From: Chitinophagaceae bacterium
Lineage (GTDB): Bacteria > Bacteroidota > Bacteroidia > Chitinophagales > Chitinophagaceae
Length of the DNA: 19,554 nt
Direction: 5' to 3'
Assembly: GCA_016720565.1 (NCBI GenBank)
Contig: JADKKJ010000004.1
Span: forward strand, 1-19,554
Each line of letters begins with the position of its first letter. Within the stretch, counting starts at the first letter, position 1. The notes beneath the pieces were generated by a model, which was not told the DNA's origin, made no database searches, and saw nothing but the letters and a program-made list of their open reading frames with translations. Shown in pieces: positions 1-7,933 of this stretch. The position numbers and the translations under genes were made by a program.

Positions 1-72
1 TAAAATAATATTCGGCTCAATGTTTACCTGATCTAGAATCTGTTTTGCACGTGATGAAATAGCGTAAGCCAT
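1..72 (-). CDS. Unknown protein, first 24 residues only (3' part outside window)
   Basis: The ATG at 72 is preceded by GGATAGG and lies three bases after the endolysin stop (TAG 78-76). The visible residues are MAYAISSRAKQILDQVNIEP then NIIL. The sequence is cut by the window edge. It appears to continue the same operon. There is too little to name it. Confidence 0.5.
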   Translation of the reverse strand, partial: MAYAISSRAKQILDQVNIEPNIIL

Positions 73-75
73 AAC

Positions 76-510
76 CTATCCTACTATCCTAAAAGGCCAT
101 CTGTAATCTAAAACATCATGCTTAGCGAACTTTTGAACGCACACCTTATTCCTCTGATTACCACCCAGAACATGAACAAATGATTCATCATATCCTATTA
201 GGAAACCAACATGTCCTTGTATCTCGCTAGTTCCACGCTTTAAAACTACGATACACCCATCAACTGGAGCGCATGTGTAACCCCACTTTAGCCATGATCT
301 TGCAACAGCGGAATAGGTGCCCTTAATGCTACATTGTTTCATCACCCAATTAACAAAGCTAGAACACCATGCAATCTCGTCTGTAGATGCTTTTAATGAT
401 GTTGCTGAATGATATTCTAAGATTCTCTTATTGTTATCAAGCCCTATGATCTCGCTAACGCCTAACTCCATTGATGCTATTTGTAGCCATCTCGGCGCAT
501 CATCACTCAT
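76..510 (-). CDS. Endolysin (TIGR02594 / CHAP-NlpC-P60-like cysteine amidase or peptidase)
   Basis: 144 residues from the ATG at 510, which overlaps the lipoprotein stop (ATGA). The upstream TTG at 531 is less likely. The sequence resembles the TIGR02594 endolysin-type family, a CHAP/NlpC-P60-like papain fold. APRWLQIASMELGVSEIIG is the usual opening, the catalytic Cys is at 49 (DEIAWCSSFVNW), the putative His at 100 (QGHVGFLIG), and a GGNQ near residue 116 carries the third polar residue. It probably cleaves peptidoglycan peptide bonds or amide links. No signal peptide is seen, so release should depend on the holin. The gene's place at the end of the lysis block fits. The length is normal for a single catalytic domain without a cell wall binding domain. 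Confidence 0.8.
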   Translation of the reverse strand: MSDDAPRWLQIASMELGVSEIIGLDNNKRILEYHSATSLKASTDEIAWCSSFVNWVMKQCSIKGTYSAVARSWLKWGYTCAPVDGCIVVLKRGTSEIQGHVGFLIGYDESFVHVLGGNQRNKVCVQKFAKHDVLDYRWPFRIVG

Positions 511-809
511 GGACGTTTTCTCACCGAGCAATCAAAACCCATATCATTAAACTTGATTCTGTCTTCTTTTATTGTGAAATCGAAATCTCTTTCAACCTTT
601 TCTTCATAGTTATAATTAACACAAATGCCGATAATCTTTTTAGCGCAGTACTCTTCGTACCATCTATATTCGGTATACGCGCCGTCTTTACTTAATCTTA
701 AGTGCCGCTGATGTAATGGCGGTAGAAAATAATTCGCGAATGTCGCGCAGCTCGTACTCAATAGAATCCAAAAGAGCATCATCCCTTTTATCACCTTTTG
801 ATATTTCAT
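507..809 (-). CDS. Putative lipoprotein (o-spanin-like candidate)
   Basis: 100 residues. The N-terminus MKYQKVIKGMMLFWILLSTS followed by Cys21 is a hydrophobic signal peptide with a lipobox-like end (L-S-T-S-C, in which the -3 position is Ser, so it is not canonical). The mature part starts with a proline-containing segment (FLPPLHQRHLRLSKDG) and has further cysteines (EEYCAKKIIGICVN), a beta-rich stretch and a basic tail. Its position after holin-like and TM genes and before the endolysin, and its overlap by 122 bases with the preceding gene, are like Rz1 o-spanins of Gram-negative phages. The mature part is longer and has fewer prolines than classical Rz1. Start ATG at 809. Confidence 0.5.
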   Translation of the reverse strand: MKYQKVIKGMMLFWILLSTSCATFANYFLPPLHQRHLRLSKDGAYTEYRWYEEYCAKKIIGICVNYNYEEKVERDFDFTIKEDRIKFNDMGFDCSVRKRP

Positions 810-930
810 TATCCCACCGCTCCCTTAGAGATTTTATCTTGTTAGCTATAACTGTAGCTTGATCTGGCACTAACTTATTAAGCAGCACAAGACCATTCTC
901 AATTACCCCAAGTATAATTTCTGGATTCAT
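688..930 (-). CDS. Small helical protein overlapping the lipoprotein gene
   Basis: 80 residues. The N-terminal half is weakly hydrophobic (NPEIILGVIENGLVLLNKLV), and the C-terminal half is charged and helical (KSLRERWDNEISKGDKRDDA, LLDSIEYELRDIRELFSTAI). It lacks a clear transmembrane segment. Its last 122 bases are shared, in a different frame, with the lipoprotein gene. The overlap recalls Rz/Rz1 gene nesting, but this product does not look like Rz because a membrane anchor is missing. TAATG overlap with the upstream gene. It is probably part of the lysis block, with function unknown. Confidence 0.6.
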   Translation of the reverse strand: MNPEIILGVIENGLVLLNKLVPDQATVIANKIKSLRERWDNEISKGDKRDDALLDSIEYELRDIRELFSTAITSAALKIK

Positions 931-1151
931 TACTTCAAGCGCTGCGGAAGTACTTTATCCAAGAGTGATCCAATCTTAGTAAGAACTTCTCCAGACTTCT
1001 TAATACCATCAGCGATCAAGTAAACAATAGACTTAGGATTTTCTGTTTTAAATAAACGGAAAGCAAACTCTAACCCAATTGCAATGCTTGCCAATACTGG
1101 TGCGTTCAATGCGTTACCGATTACAGATGCCATGTGGTTTAAAAATTCCAT
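930..1151 (-). CDS. Small membrane protein, holin candidate
   Basis: 73 residues with an AAGGAG site nine bases before the ATG. It has a hydrophobic stretch with Ala/Ile (NALNAPVLASIAIGLEFAFR), followed by NPKSIVYLIADGI and an amphipathic C-terminal helix ending VLTKIGSLLDKVLPQRLK. Small size, a hydrophobic segment, a positively charged end and neighbours in a lysis block suggest a holin or related membrane protein that times lysis. Holins are too diverse to call by sequence alone. Sequences of this type (E-F-x-x-R-L ... S-I-x-Y-x-I-A-D-G-I-K) are known to me from siphophage lysis regions without a proven role. Confidence 0.45.
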   Translation of the reverse strand: MEFLNHMASVIGNALNAPVLASIAIGLEFAFRLFKTENPKSIVYLIADGIKKSGEVLTKIGSLLDKVLPQRLK

Positions 1152-1384
1152 TATTTCTTCTCCTTGATCTCAAGTTTATACTTAACCAGCGTGAGATCTT
1201 CTTTGATACTGATAAGCAAGTTATTCTGATTTTGCTGATTCTGTTCTAGTTGTGCAATCTTTTTTTCACTACCGTTAGCAGAGTTATTAATCGATGAAAG
1301 CCAAAATATAAACCCTACTACGAATGGTGTTATTGCTGCCATTGCGTAAAGCTCTATTTTGGTTTTCTCGTTCAATGTACTCAT
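1151..1384 (-). CDS. Membrane protein with one N-terminal TM and coiled coil (spanin-like candidate)
   Basis: 77 residues. A short charged N-terminus (STLNEKTKIELY) leads into one transmembrane segment (AMAAITPFVVGFIFWLSSI, about residues 14-32). A coiled-coil-like polar part with Q and N (KKIAQLEQNQQNQNNLLISI) follows and the protein ends KLEIKEKK. A single TM followed by a coiled periplasmic part is the topology of an inner membrane spanin (Rz type), and a lipoprotein gene lies two genes downstream. A holin-accessory role is possible. The gene overlaps the next by one base as TAATG. The topology call is from residues only, and the distance to the lipoprotein gene is longer than in classical Rz/Rz1 pairs. 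Confidence 0.55.
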   Translation of the reverse strand: MSTLNEKTKIELYAMAAITPFVVGFIFWLSSINNSANGSEKKIAQLEQNQQNQNNLLISIKEDLTLVKYKLEIKEKK

Positions 1385-1728
1385 GGTGTATTCTTAAATA
1401 TACAAGCACTTAAAGCTGCAGATGCGCTTCCGTCTTTTGTAGCTGATCTAGATGCCTCGGCAGTTAAAACAGTGCCCTCTGGAGCATGAACATCGCTACG
1501 TTTTGATACACCCCCAGTAGAGTTTGATTTACCAATAGAGTATGTAGATGCGCCGATTGATCCAGTTACATATGAAACGCTGGCATCTTCTGCTCCAATG
1601 ATTGCAAAGTGGCCCGGTGGAACTGTGTAAGATTGTGAACTTATTAAACCACTTAAACCACTAACGGATGCACTTAGGTTTACAGCTTGCACAAATTTTA
1701 TCGTTACGTTGTTTGAATATGTAGCCAT
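1381..1728 (-). CDS. Small Ser/Gly-rich beta protein near the tail-lysis boundary
   Basis: 115 residues, rich in S, A, G and T, with short strands (NNVTIKFVQAVNLSASVSGL, SYTVPPGHFAIIGAEDASVS, VLTAEASRSATKDGSASAAL) and no membrane segment. Start: a GGAGG, seven bases before the ATG, and TAATG overlap with the previous stop. The stop overlaps the next start as ATGA. The phrase Y-T-V-P-P/A-G-H-F-A-I-I/V is one I have seen in small phage tail-region proteins, but I cannot assign a role. It could be a tail-tip adapter or a small decoration. Confidence 0.6.
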   Translation of the reverse strand: MATYSNNVTIKFVQAVNLSASVSGLSGLISSQSYTVPPGHFAIIGAEDASVSYVTGSIGASTYSIGKSNSTGGVSKRSDVHAPEGTVLTAEASRSATKDGSASAALSACIFKNTP

Positions 1729-2114
1729 TAAGCCTCCTCAAATACTGGCGTTAAATCAACTTCTCTATCAATAGATTTTCCGTAGTTCTCAAACTTAATA
1801 AAGTCTTCATCTAGATTATTTTCTAAATTATTCTTATTAGCTACGTGTCTACAGATTAAGCAGAACTGGTTAATGAAGTACTTCAAAAAAGACTCCATAT
1901 CATTAGCATCGGAATAGTGTTTAGAGTTTTTAAAAATATCCTGTAAACACTGAGCGCTAATTCCGCTTTTTTGTAACAATGGATAAACCCATTCTATTTT
2001 AGAATAGATGTTATAAATCTCTTCATTTACTTCTTTGATGTAATAGAACGCCTTAACACCGGGAGCTACTTCGTTTCTATCAACTTTATTTTCTACCAAA
2101 TATAAACAGATCAT
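1728..2114 (-). CDS. Hypothetical protein, function unknown
   Basis: 128 residues from the ATG at 2114, which follows a stop-overlapping ribosome site (TAAGGAAAAT ATG). The upstream TTG at 2135 lies before that site and is rejected. The product is acidic and helix-rich (EVNEEIYNIYSKIEWVYPLL, SDANDMESFLKYFINQFCLI) with a polar tail (KNNLENNLDEDFIKFENYGK). There is no signal peptide or transmembrane segment. The family is unknown to me. Its place after the exported fibre-like protein might suggest a chaperone or accessory factor for that protein, as phage tail fibre chaperones often follow fibre genes. That remains inference. Confidence 0.6.
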   Translation of the reverse strand: MICLYLVENKVDRNEVAPGVKAFYYIKEVNEEIYNIYSKIEWVYPLLQKSGISAQCLQDIFKNSKHYSDANDMESFLKYFINQFCLICRHVANKNNLENNLDEDFIKFENYGKSIDREVDLTPVFEEA

Positions 2115-2121
2115 ATTTTCC

Positions 2122-4035
2122 TTATCGCGGGCCAAAGCACATTATTTGAACAGGATCATTTTGATAACTTGCAGATGCAGTAGCAACCCTATATGTAAAA
2201 GTTGATACACTCTGTGTTGTAATTCTACATACCTGCTGGTCACTTGCTGTCATATTTGTTGGGTTGCATGAACAGAAGTAAGGTGCTGATGAAAATGCAC
2301 CAGATGTAAATGTAATAGTACACCCGCCGTTTGCTGGAGTTGGGTTTATTGAAGTAAACATTCCGGGGCTGCTAGATTGTGATGTAATACTGCATGTCCC
2401 ATTGTTACCAATTAATGCAGAGTCTACTCTTATTGCACTACCGCTATTACTAGTCACGCTTCCAACAAGAGTTGGAGCGCGTTGGTTTGACGACCAACCT
2501 TGGATGGGGATGGATGCATAAAAACTATGAGTAAGACCAGTAGTAAAAGAAGTTCCCAATGCTTTTGATAATGCATTTGTTCCGGTAAGTGCATAGGTTA
2601 AATAAGTAACAGACGGTTCAATAAGCATGTTTCCGTTTTGTCCCGAACTAGAAAAACCATTAGACCCGACGTTTTGGAGAGTAGGAATTTTTGTAGTATC
2701 CGCACTGGTTAAAGAGTTTGGTAAAGAAACCCTTGCCTCCACTCCCGTCCCAGTACCGATAATATATTTGCACCTAATGTTTAAATTAGAAGTAACTCTT
2801 TGGTGTTGGCACTCAATATTTGTAACAGTTCCAAATCCTGTAAATGTTGGAGTGTATGCAGTCCAATCGTAATCAGCTTGCGCGCTTGAAACCGCTTGCT
2901 GAGATGATGATGGAAAATAGTAAACTCGGATAACTCCGGGCTTTGCAGTGGTTCCGCTAATATATTCCTGTGATCCTGAGTTACCGTCGGATTTAGCGAA
3001 TATCTCCCATGTTACTGTAGATTTAGGTGTGGTGTACTCAAACGATTGAGAGAAGCCGCTCCACTTAGGGTTAGTAGCACCTGAAGAGTCTCCTCTATAG
3101 TTGAAAGTAGAAAGCTCTCTCGCTGTAGTAGTACCGTCAGTAAACTGGAAGTACCCGCTATCCCCTCCTGGTGTTGTCTGAGCGCGTACCGATACAGTCC
3201 CCTCATATTCGATCTTGTAACTACCTATGCCCATAGATGGAAAACCAACCGCTGGACGCGCAGTTCCCGTAGGAGCCGTAGCTGATCCGAATGGTGTAAA
3301 TACGCATCCAGTAGGCGGTGAAGTTACCATAGAGGTCAAAGTCGAAGACGTGAGTGGCGCGCTAAAGTCATTGTTACACCCCGTGATCTTAACTCCACCG
3401 AGTAGGATAGCTTGCGAAACGCTTCCAATATTATCAGCAAGTGAAATTTTGCAATCATCAATGTATTGATTCCCTGAACCAGAGACAACCTCATAAACAA
3501 GTTGAATCGAACCTGAGCTAGGAAAAATAAAATTAATTTTGTTTTCTGTAAAATTATTAGTATTTACATTTATTAGCGTTGGAGTTGAAATCGGATTTGT
3601 TCCATCGCTCACATAAAGATAACGACTTGCAGTTCCTGATGCTTGCTTAATATCGCAAGATACGACTCCATTTTTTCCAAGGTATCCATTTGGTATCGTC
3701 ACCAGGTCACTCTTGATTGTAGTCCCACCAGTTGATATTGAAGAGTTTAACCCAAGTGCGCCAGTTCCTTTTGCAGTTGCATCAACCGTGAATGATCCAG
3801 TCCCACTTAATGTCCACCCTGTCGAACCACCTTCAAACCCCGGATTTTTTAAAATGTTTGTATTTCCTGTTTCAATCAATGCTTTAATTCCACCGAGATC
3901 AGTTGATTGATTGTGTGGAACTTGAAAACCAAACTTTGTTTTTGCACTAGAATCAGATTGCCCTTGGATTGTTGTTGGAGGCAATCCTGCGAATGCTTGT
4001 GATGAAATTAGAAGTAATGCGATCAATTTTCTCAT
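2122..4035 (-). CDS. Signal-peptide-bearing fibre-like protein with carbohydrate-binding-like domain
   Basis: 637 residues when started at the ATG 4035 (ATGA overlap). The GTG at 4050 is less likely because it would add five residues ahead of the signal peptide. The N-terminus MRKLIALLLISSQAFA is a clear Sec signal peptide with predicted cleavage after AFA. The next part (NTNILKNPGFEGGSTGWTLS to YIDDCKISL, about residues 55-200) resembles a jelly-roll carbohydrate-binding module (CBM4/9-like: N-P-x-F-E, G-W, I-D-D). Further beta domains resemble C1q-like fibre parts (YTPTFTGFGTVTNIECQHQR). The last 100 residues contain several cysteines (NGTCSITS, PYFCSCNPTN, QQVCRIT), compatible with disulfides in an exported protein. 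A virion role is uncertain. It may be secreted, periplasmic or a fibre. Confidence 0.7.
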   Translation of the reverse strand: MRKLIALLLISSQAFAGLPPTTIQGQSDSSAKTKFGFQVPHNQSTDLGGIKALIETGNTNILKNPGFEGGSTGWTLSGTGSFTVDATAKGTGALGLNSSISTGGTTIKSDLVTIPNGYLGKNGVVSCDIKQASGTASRYLYVSDGTNPISTPTLINVNTNNFTENKINFIFPSSGSIQLVYEVVSGSGNQYIDDCKISLADNIGSVSQAILLGGVKITGCNNDFSAPLTSSTLTSMVTSPPTGCVFTPFGSATAPTGTARPAVGFPSMGIGSYKIEYEGTVSVRAQTTPGGDSGYFQFTDGTTTARELSTFNYRGDSSGATNPKWSGFSQSFEYTTPKSTVTWEIFAKSDGNSGSQEYISGTTAKPGVIRVYYFPSSSQQAVSSAQADYDWTAYTPTFTGFGTVTNIECQHQRVTSNLNIRCKYIIGTGTGVEARVSLPNSLTSADTTKIPTLQNVGSNGFSSSGQNGNMLIEPSVTYLTYALTGTNALSKALGTSFTTGLTHSFYASIPIQGWSSNQRAPTLVGSVTSNSGSAIRVDSALIGNNGTCSITSQSSSPGMFTSINPTPANGGCTITFTSGAFSSAPYFCSCNPTNMTASDQQVCRITTQSVSTFTYRVATASASYQNDPVQIMCFGPR

Positions 4036-4760
4036 GATGATAAAATCCACTGGATGTTATAGTTATTCGTTCCTGATTCAGAACATAAAGAAATGTTAGC
4101 AGCACATGGAATAAATCCAGTATCTCTACCGGGTTGAAGTTGGCTTCCACTTGATGCAGTGGCAGTTGCTCCGATTCTCCATCTTACGTTAGCTGTAGAT
4201 GTATCAAGATTCATAAGAATGAATCCAACAGAGTTAGATGGAGGAGTAATGGTTGTTACGGTAGAAACAGTAGAATCAGTATTTGATCCATTAATGTTTG
4301 CTCCAGATGTTACAGGAATTGCAGATTGGTTAGATGCTAAAACAACAGGCATTGAGCTTGTCATTGTTGTTTGTCCTAATGCCGACGGTATTCCTGCATC
4401 GATAGAATAAAGACTTGTTACTATTGTAGCTAAGTTTCCTGACTCGGTAGCGGCTCCAGTAGGTAACGGCAATGAAGCCGCACTAACCACCTGAGCGGCA
4501 TCATTATCCTCATAGATAACTTGCAAAATATCCGATCCGCTATGTGTAGATGTATCAAAAAAAAGTGTAACCGTTGTCCCTGTTACGTTAGTATATTTTG
4601 TATTGGCGCTACCAGTGGCATAAATAACAACACCTAATGTCTGGTTAATAATTGCTACTAGGTTCTTTTTATCAAATGAAGAAATACCACTTAGATCAAC
4701 AGTACCAACCCCGCTTGCTCCCGGTGTGAATGTATATGCTGGTGTGATAAACTTTTTCAT
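4032..4760 (-). CDS. Tail-region virion protein, function unknown
   Basis: 242 residues, Ser/Thr/Gly-rich and beta-rich. The first part has a beta-sandwich look (YTFTPGASGVGTVDLSGISS, FDKKNLVAIINQTLGVVIYA, then TVTLFFDTSTHSGSDILQVI). A linker with LPLPTGAATESGNLATI and LGQTTMTSSMPVVLASNQSA follows, a phrase recurrent in phage tail-region proteins with the S-L-P-L-P-x-G-A-A-T and S-M-P-V-V-L-A-S-x-Q-S elements. The last part is a second beta domain with two cysteines (GFIPCAANISLCSESG). The gene sits between the small fibre protein and the signal-peptide protein, and its TGA overlaps the next ATG. It is likely a structural part of the tail tip or fibre. Confidence 0.6.
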   Translation of the reverse strand: MKKFITPAYTFTPGASGVGTVDLSGISSFDKKNLVAIINQTLGVVIYATGSANTKYTNVTGTTVTLFFDTSTHSGSDILQVIYEDNDAAQVVSAASLPLPTGAATESGNLATIVTSLYSIDAGIPSALGQTTMTSSMPVVLASNQSAIPVTSGANINGSNTDSTVSTVTTITPPSNSVGFILMNLDTSTANVRWRIGATATASSGSQLQPGRDTGFIPCAANISLCSESGTNNYNIQWILSS

Positions 4761-4769
4761 ATTTTAACC

Positions 4770-5135
4770 CTATCCAAAAATTAATGCGTTAACAATGGTA
4801 TCTTCATACGATGCCTTCAAATCAAGTGCTGCCTGAGTAGCTGTAGAAATTGGCTTATCTAAATCAGAAGTATTATCTACTGAACTTAATCCTAATTGTG
4901 TCTTAGTAACTGAGTGAGGGTTAGCTATATCTGCAATATGCGTATCTATATCAGATTGTGCAGATGTTATATCAGCAATATTATCATTAATGGATTGTTG
5001 AACATCGAGCACTGTAGAACCTGATGATGGAAGCGCTAAAGTCTGCTTGCCAGTAGATGTATTATCCGCTGTTTTGCTTTGAAAAGCGCCGTTAAATGTT
5101 GCTGCATTGGCTAATTGTCCATCTACTACGCTCAT
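4770..5135 (-). CDS. Small tail fibre / tip protein with fibre repeat module
   Basis: 121 residues. The N-terminal half (SVVDGQLANAATFNGAFQSK, then TADNTSTGKQTLAL) has the D-G-Q-x-x-N-A-A-x-F-N-x-A-F-x-S-K pattern I associate with small tail-region proteins of phages. A helix with regular I and D (QSINDNIADITSAQSDIDTH) follows, then the fibre linker motif ANPHSVTKTQLGLSSVDNTS with DLDKPISTATQAALDLK. It ends in NALIFG. The linker motif is nearly identical to one in the 756-residue fibre about 10 kb away. Start: GAGG in the end of the upstream gene, seven bases before ATG, with a TAATG overlap. Probably part of the tail tip, attaching or trimerising a fibre. Confidence 0.65.
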   Translation of the reverse strand: MSVVDGQLANAATFNGAFQSKTADNTSTGKQTLALPSSGSTVLDVQQSINDNIADITSAQSDIDTHIADIANPHSVTKTQLGLSSVDNTSDLDKPISTATQAALDLKASYEDTIVNALIFG

Positions 5136-5911
5136 TAGTTAACCTCTCTAAAAACAAGTTTACCAGTTTTGTAGTATCCTGCACCATATTCTAGCTGTTC
5201 CATTAGCTTAAATCCAATGCCCTGAGTATCTACCTCAGTTGATTCTAGTAGTAATGTTGAATAACTAGCCACATCTGTTAAATCAGGCATGAACTCAATG
5301 TTGCTTTTTTGCGTAGCGTAACCAAGAAATAGCAAAGTATCCTCTACTCCTTTAGGGTTTGAACTCCAGATTGAATCACCTAAGAACTTATTATTAGTGA
5401 TGAGCTCAATAGAGCACTCCATGAATCTCTTAGTCCCAAAACGAATTATCTCTACAGTACCACTTCCAGTTTCATTAATCGATGCCTGTACTGACTTTAC
5501 GTTATGTTCTAGCGGTACATAGTCGAGCAGATAGAACTGCGGTACATATTCAAAACCAGTGGTCGATGGTGCCGCGTAGCTTGTTAATCCAGTCAAGTCT
5601 AATCCTCCCGTATAACCCAATACTGTGTAAAGTGTGGTCGCGGTATGAGTTCCGGTAGAAATTAAAATATCAAAAGGAGCTACTGAAGAGATCGTTAACT
5701 TACGAGTCGTTCTATTAAATGAACATGTATAAGATTGAGAACCAGCGGAAGTTAAAAGAGATGAAAATTTATCTGCTATCTGTTTCGGTGAGTAAATCCC
5801 AACAGGTATAACTACAGAAATCTCTCCACCACCCTCGTCAATATCAATAACATTATTATCTTGTGTGATCTCTACTCCGAAATAGAATTTTGATTTAGTT
5901 AGTAATGCCAT
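5135..5911 (-). CDS. Minor tail / tail tip protein (distal tail-like candidate)
   Basis: 258 residues, directly after the tape measure, where distal tail and hub proteins of siphophages lie. The N-terminal half has a sheet-rich pattern (NNVIDIDEGGGEISVVIPVG, then IYSPKQIADKFSSLLTSAGS, YTCSFNRTTRKLTISSVAPF). The pattern of extended strand, helix and strand with G-I/T-Y is found in structural proteins of several dsDNA viruses. The C-terminal half has a hydrophobic beta-rich segment with FMECSIELITNNKFLGDS and a mixed end. The ribosome site GAGG is upstream of the ATG in the overlap with the tape measure stop. The role as a distal tail protein is likely by position but not proven by motif. Confidence 0.55.
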   Translation of the reverse strand: MALLTKSKFYFGVEITQDNNVIDIDEGGGEISVVIPVGIYSPKQIADKFSSLLTSAGSQSYTCSFNRTTRKLTISSVAPFDILISTGTHTATTLYTVLGYTGGLDLTGLTSYAAPSTTGFEYVPQFYLLDYVPLEHNVKSVQASINETGSGTVEIIRFGTKRFMECSIELITNNKFLGDSIWSSNPKGVEDTLLFLGYATQKSNIEFMPDLTDVASYSTLLLESTEVDTQGIGFKLMEQLEYGAGYYKTGKLVFREVN

Positions 5912-7923
5912 TATAATCCTCTCACAACTGCACCTTTAGTATCAATTGCAGAGTTTAATAATTCAACTATCCGATTCTGAGTATCGCTAGAATCAAGGAC
6001 GTCTCCCTGTACCGTGAAATTAATAACTGTATTAGGATTAACACGGGAATCAGTTGCCATAGGGCCAGCCGCAGAAAATGTCCCCATCGAATCCCCACCT
6101 GTTGCCAATCCTCCACCAGCACTTGCGCTTGCGTTTGAAGTTGATCCACCACCACCTCCAGCTAATCCTTTTAATACACCACCGAGAATAGATAATCCAA
6201 TACCAGCAGCAACCATACCAGCACCAGCACCTGGCATTAATGGATTCGCACTAAACCCTAAACCTTGCCATATAAACATTTGGCCCATTTGAATGGCAAT
6301 ATCACCCAATACTCCCAATAATGCTTTTCCGAATGCAGCCATTGCATCCTCACCTTTTGCAAGGGCTTGACCGAATGCCGCGAATGAAGATCCAATGCCA
6401 TTAACTAATGTGATCTTAGCCATCGCAGCCATTTCTTTCCATGTCTTGGCTTGTGATTCTCCGTATTTAGTAAATGAATCTTTTAATCTCTGTTGGTTCG
6501 CCTCTTGTATGCCACGTTCCTGCTCAGCAAACGCTGCATCAGATTGTAGCTTTAATGCTTTTCTTTCTTCTTCCGCATAACCTTTTTCGTTAGAGAATCT
6601 AACATCAATATCTTTTAAAGATTGTTGATGCTGTTCTTCTAATAATCTCAATTGCTCATTATAGATTGATTGTTGCTCGAACTCTCTAGCATCTGCTTCA
6701 GTAATAAATTGAACTCTATTTTGTCTTGCTGCAAGAGCCTGCTGTTCAAAACCAATTTGTGCTTGTGAGTATTGTTGCTGTCTTGCTAGTGCTGCTTCTT
6801 GTCTTTGTCTTTCTTGCTCTTCTGTTAAAGCTCTAGCATCAGCAGCTACTTTCCATTTGGAGTAACCTTCAATTCTATCTTTTAGAATATCGTTCTCAAC
6901 TAGCTTGCTTGCTTCTTGTCTTTTCTTAAGCTCTTCTAGATCTGCTGTAAGAATTTTTACTTGGTTAGAGTAAACAGTAATAGATGTTTCAGTTGTAGCT
7001 GAATTAAATCTTTGCTGAGCCCGTTCTAACTTAAGCTCCATCATTCCAATCTCTTTAGTTAGATTCTGAACAGGAACAGCCGCAGCCTTTAATGCTGAGC
7101 CATTACCATTTAAAGCGATTGTAAGAGAATCAATAATACCCTTAACGGATGGCCCAAATGCCTTATCAAATGCAATGGCGAACCTTTCAAATGAATCAGC
7201 ACTAGCAACCTTAAATCTCTGGAGTGAATCTGAAAATGATTTAATATCTGCATCTGTATTCTTAAATTTCTTAGAAGCTGCATCGAGAATTACATTTGAG
7301 TTAACGAATGCCTTTTGTTCTTCTGTTAATTGTGAAGCAGTTAATCCAATAGATTTAGCAAACTCATTCTGAGCTTTGGTAACATCTGCAATAATTCCAA
7401 GTGATCTTAATTGTCTTGTTTGCCCTGTTTGTATTGCATTAGTAAACGCTTCGGCATTAGATGCCATATCACCAAATCCAGCAGCAGCGGCTTTTCGTGA
7501 TAACTCAAATATCTCAGGTAATCTTTGAGCTGTTGCGCCTAATCTAATCATTGCTTGATTGGCAATCTGTAACGCATCCTCATCATCCATTAATCCTTTA
7601 ATAGAATCTTGAATTGCTGCATTGAATGATTCAGTAGCGATTGAGTTTTGTTGTGTTAGCGATAAGAATTGAGCATTAACAACCCTCACCTTCTCCGCTT
7701 CGAGTGATAAGTTTATCATCTCGTTTGCTGCTTTTTTAACACCGGATGCGATCTTATCGAATAATTCTAGGCCCTGATTTAAAATAGCTACAGGTAGAAA
7801 ACCAGAAAATGAATCAGTGGCCTTTTTACCAGTGTCTTCAGCCTCCTTGCGAATTGTGCCGAAAGCCTTTTTAATGCTCCCATCGTCCAGCACAATCTCT
7901 AATTCTATTTTTTGGTCAGCCAT
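5911..7923 (-). CDS. Tail tape measure protein
   Basis: 670 residues. The N-terminus (IELEIVLDDGSIKKAFGTIR) is followed by helical tape measure-type sequence with many A, Q, S and K. A highly charged coiled coil (about residues 275-492, with EEQERQRQEAALARQQQ) is typical. Two hydrophobic segments appear near residues 535-555 (LLGVLGDIAIQMGQMFIWQG) and 570-587 (AGMVAAGIGLSILGGVLKGL). A Gly/Ser-rich linker then leads to a C-terminal domain (VINFTVQGDVLDSSDTQNRI). Such proteins set tail length and, with the hydrophobic part, may help DNA pass the inner membrane. By the usual estimate of about 0.15 nm per residue, the tail would be near 100 nm. The gene follows the chaperone pair. The stop overlaps the next start (TAATG). 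Confidence 0.9.
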   Translation of the reverse strand: MADQKIELEIVLDDGSIKKAFGTIRKEAEDTGKKATDSFSGFLPVAILNQGLELFDKIASGVKKAANEMINLSLEAEKVRVVNAQFLSLTQQNSIATESFNAAIQDSIKGLMDDEDALQIANQAMIRLGATAQRLPEIFELSRKAAAAGFGDMASNAEAFTNAIQTGQTRQLRSLGIIADVTKAQNEFAKSIGLTASQLTEEQKAFVNSNVILDAASKKFKNTDADIKSFSDSLQRFKVASADSFERFAIAFDKAFGPSVKGIIDSLTIALNGNGSALKAAAVPVQNLTKEIGMMELKLERAQQRFNSATTETSITVYSNQVKILTADLEELKKRQEASKLVENDILKDRIEGYSKWKVAADARALTEEQERQRQEAALARQQQYSQAQIGFEQQALAARQNRVQFITEADAREFEQQSIYNEQLRLLEEQHQQSLKDIDVRFSNEKGYAEEERKALKLQSDAAFAEQERGIQEANQQRLKDSFTKYGESQAKTWKEMAAMAKITLVNGIGSSFAAFGQALAKGEDAMAAFGKALLGVLGDIAIQMGQMFIWQGLGFSANPLMPGAGAGMVAAGIGLSILGGVLKGLAGGGGGSTSNASASAGGGLATGGDSMGTFSAAGPMATDSRVNPNTVINFTVQGDVLDSSDTQNRIVELLNSAIDTKGAVVRGL

Positions 7924-7933
7924 TGTTAATCCT

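Noticed and set aside
4033..4050. GTG start at 4050 for the signal-peptide protein
   Set aside because: It lengthens the N-terminus ahead of a perfect signal peptide, while the ATG at 4035 makes the ATGA overlap typical of this operon.
3953..4150. Minus-strand ORF of 65 codons spanning the end of the 242-residue gene and the start of the signal-peptide gene
   Set aside because: It overlaps both genes in another frame. The ATGA junction and the clear signal peptide favour the two real genes.
6014..6292. Plus-strand ORF of 92 codons, proline-rich, opposite the tape measure
   Set aside because: It is antisense to a well-supported coding region, has proline and alanine runs typical of a reverse reading of Gly/Ala codons, and has no independent ribosome site or domain.
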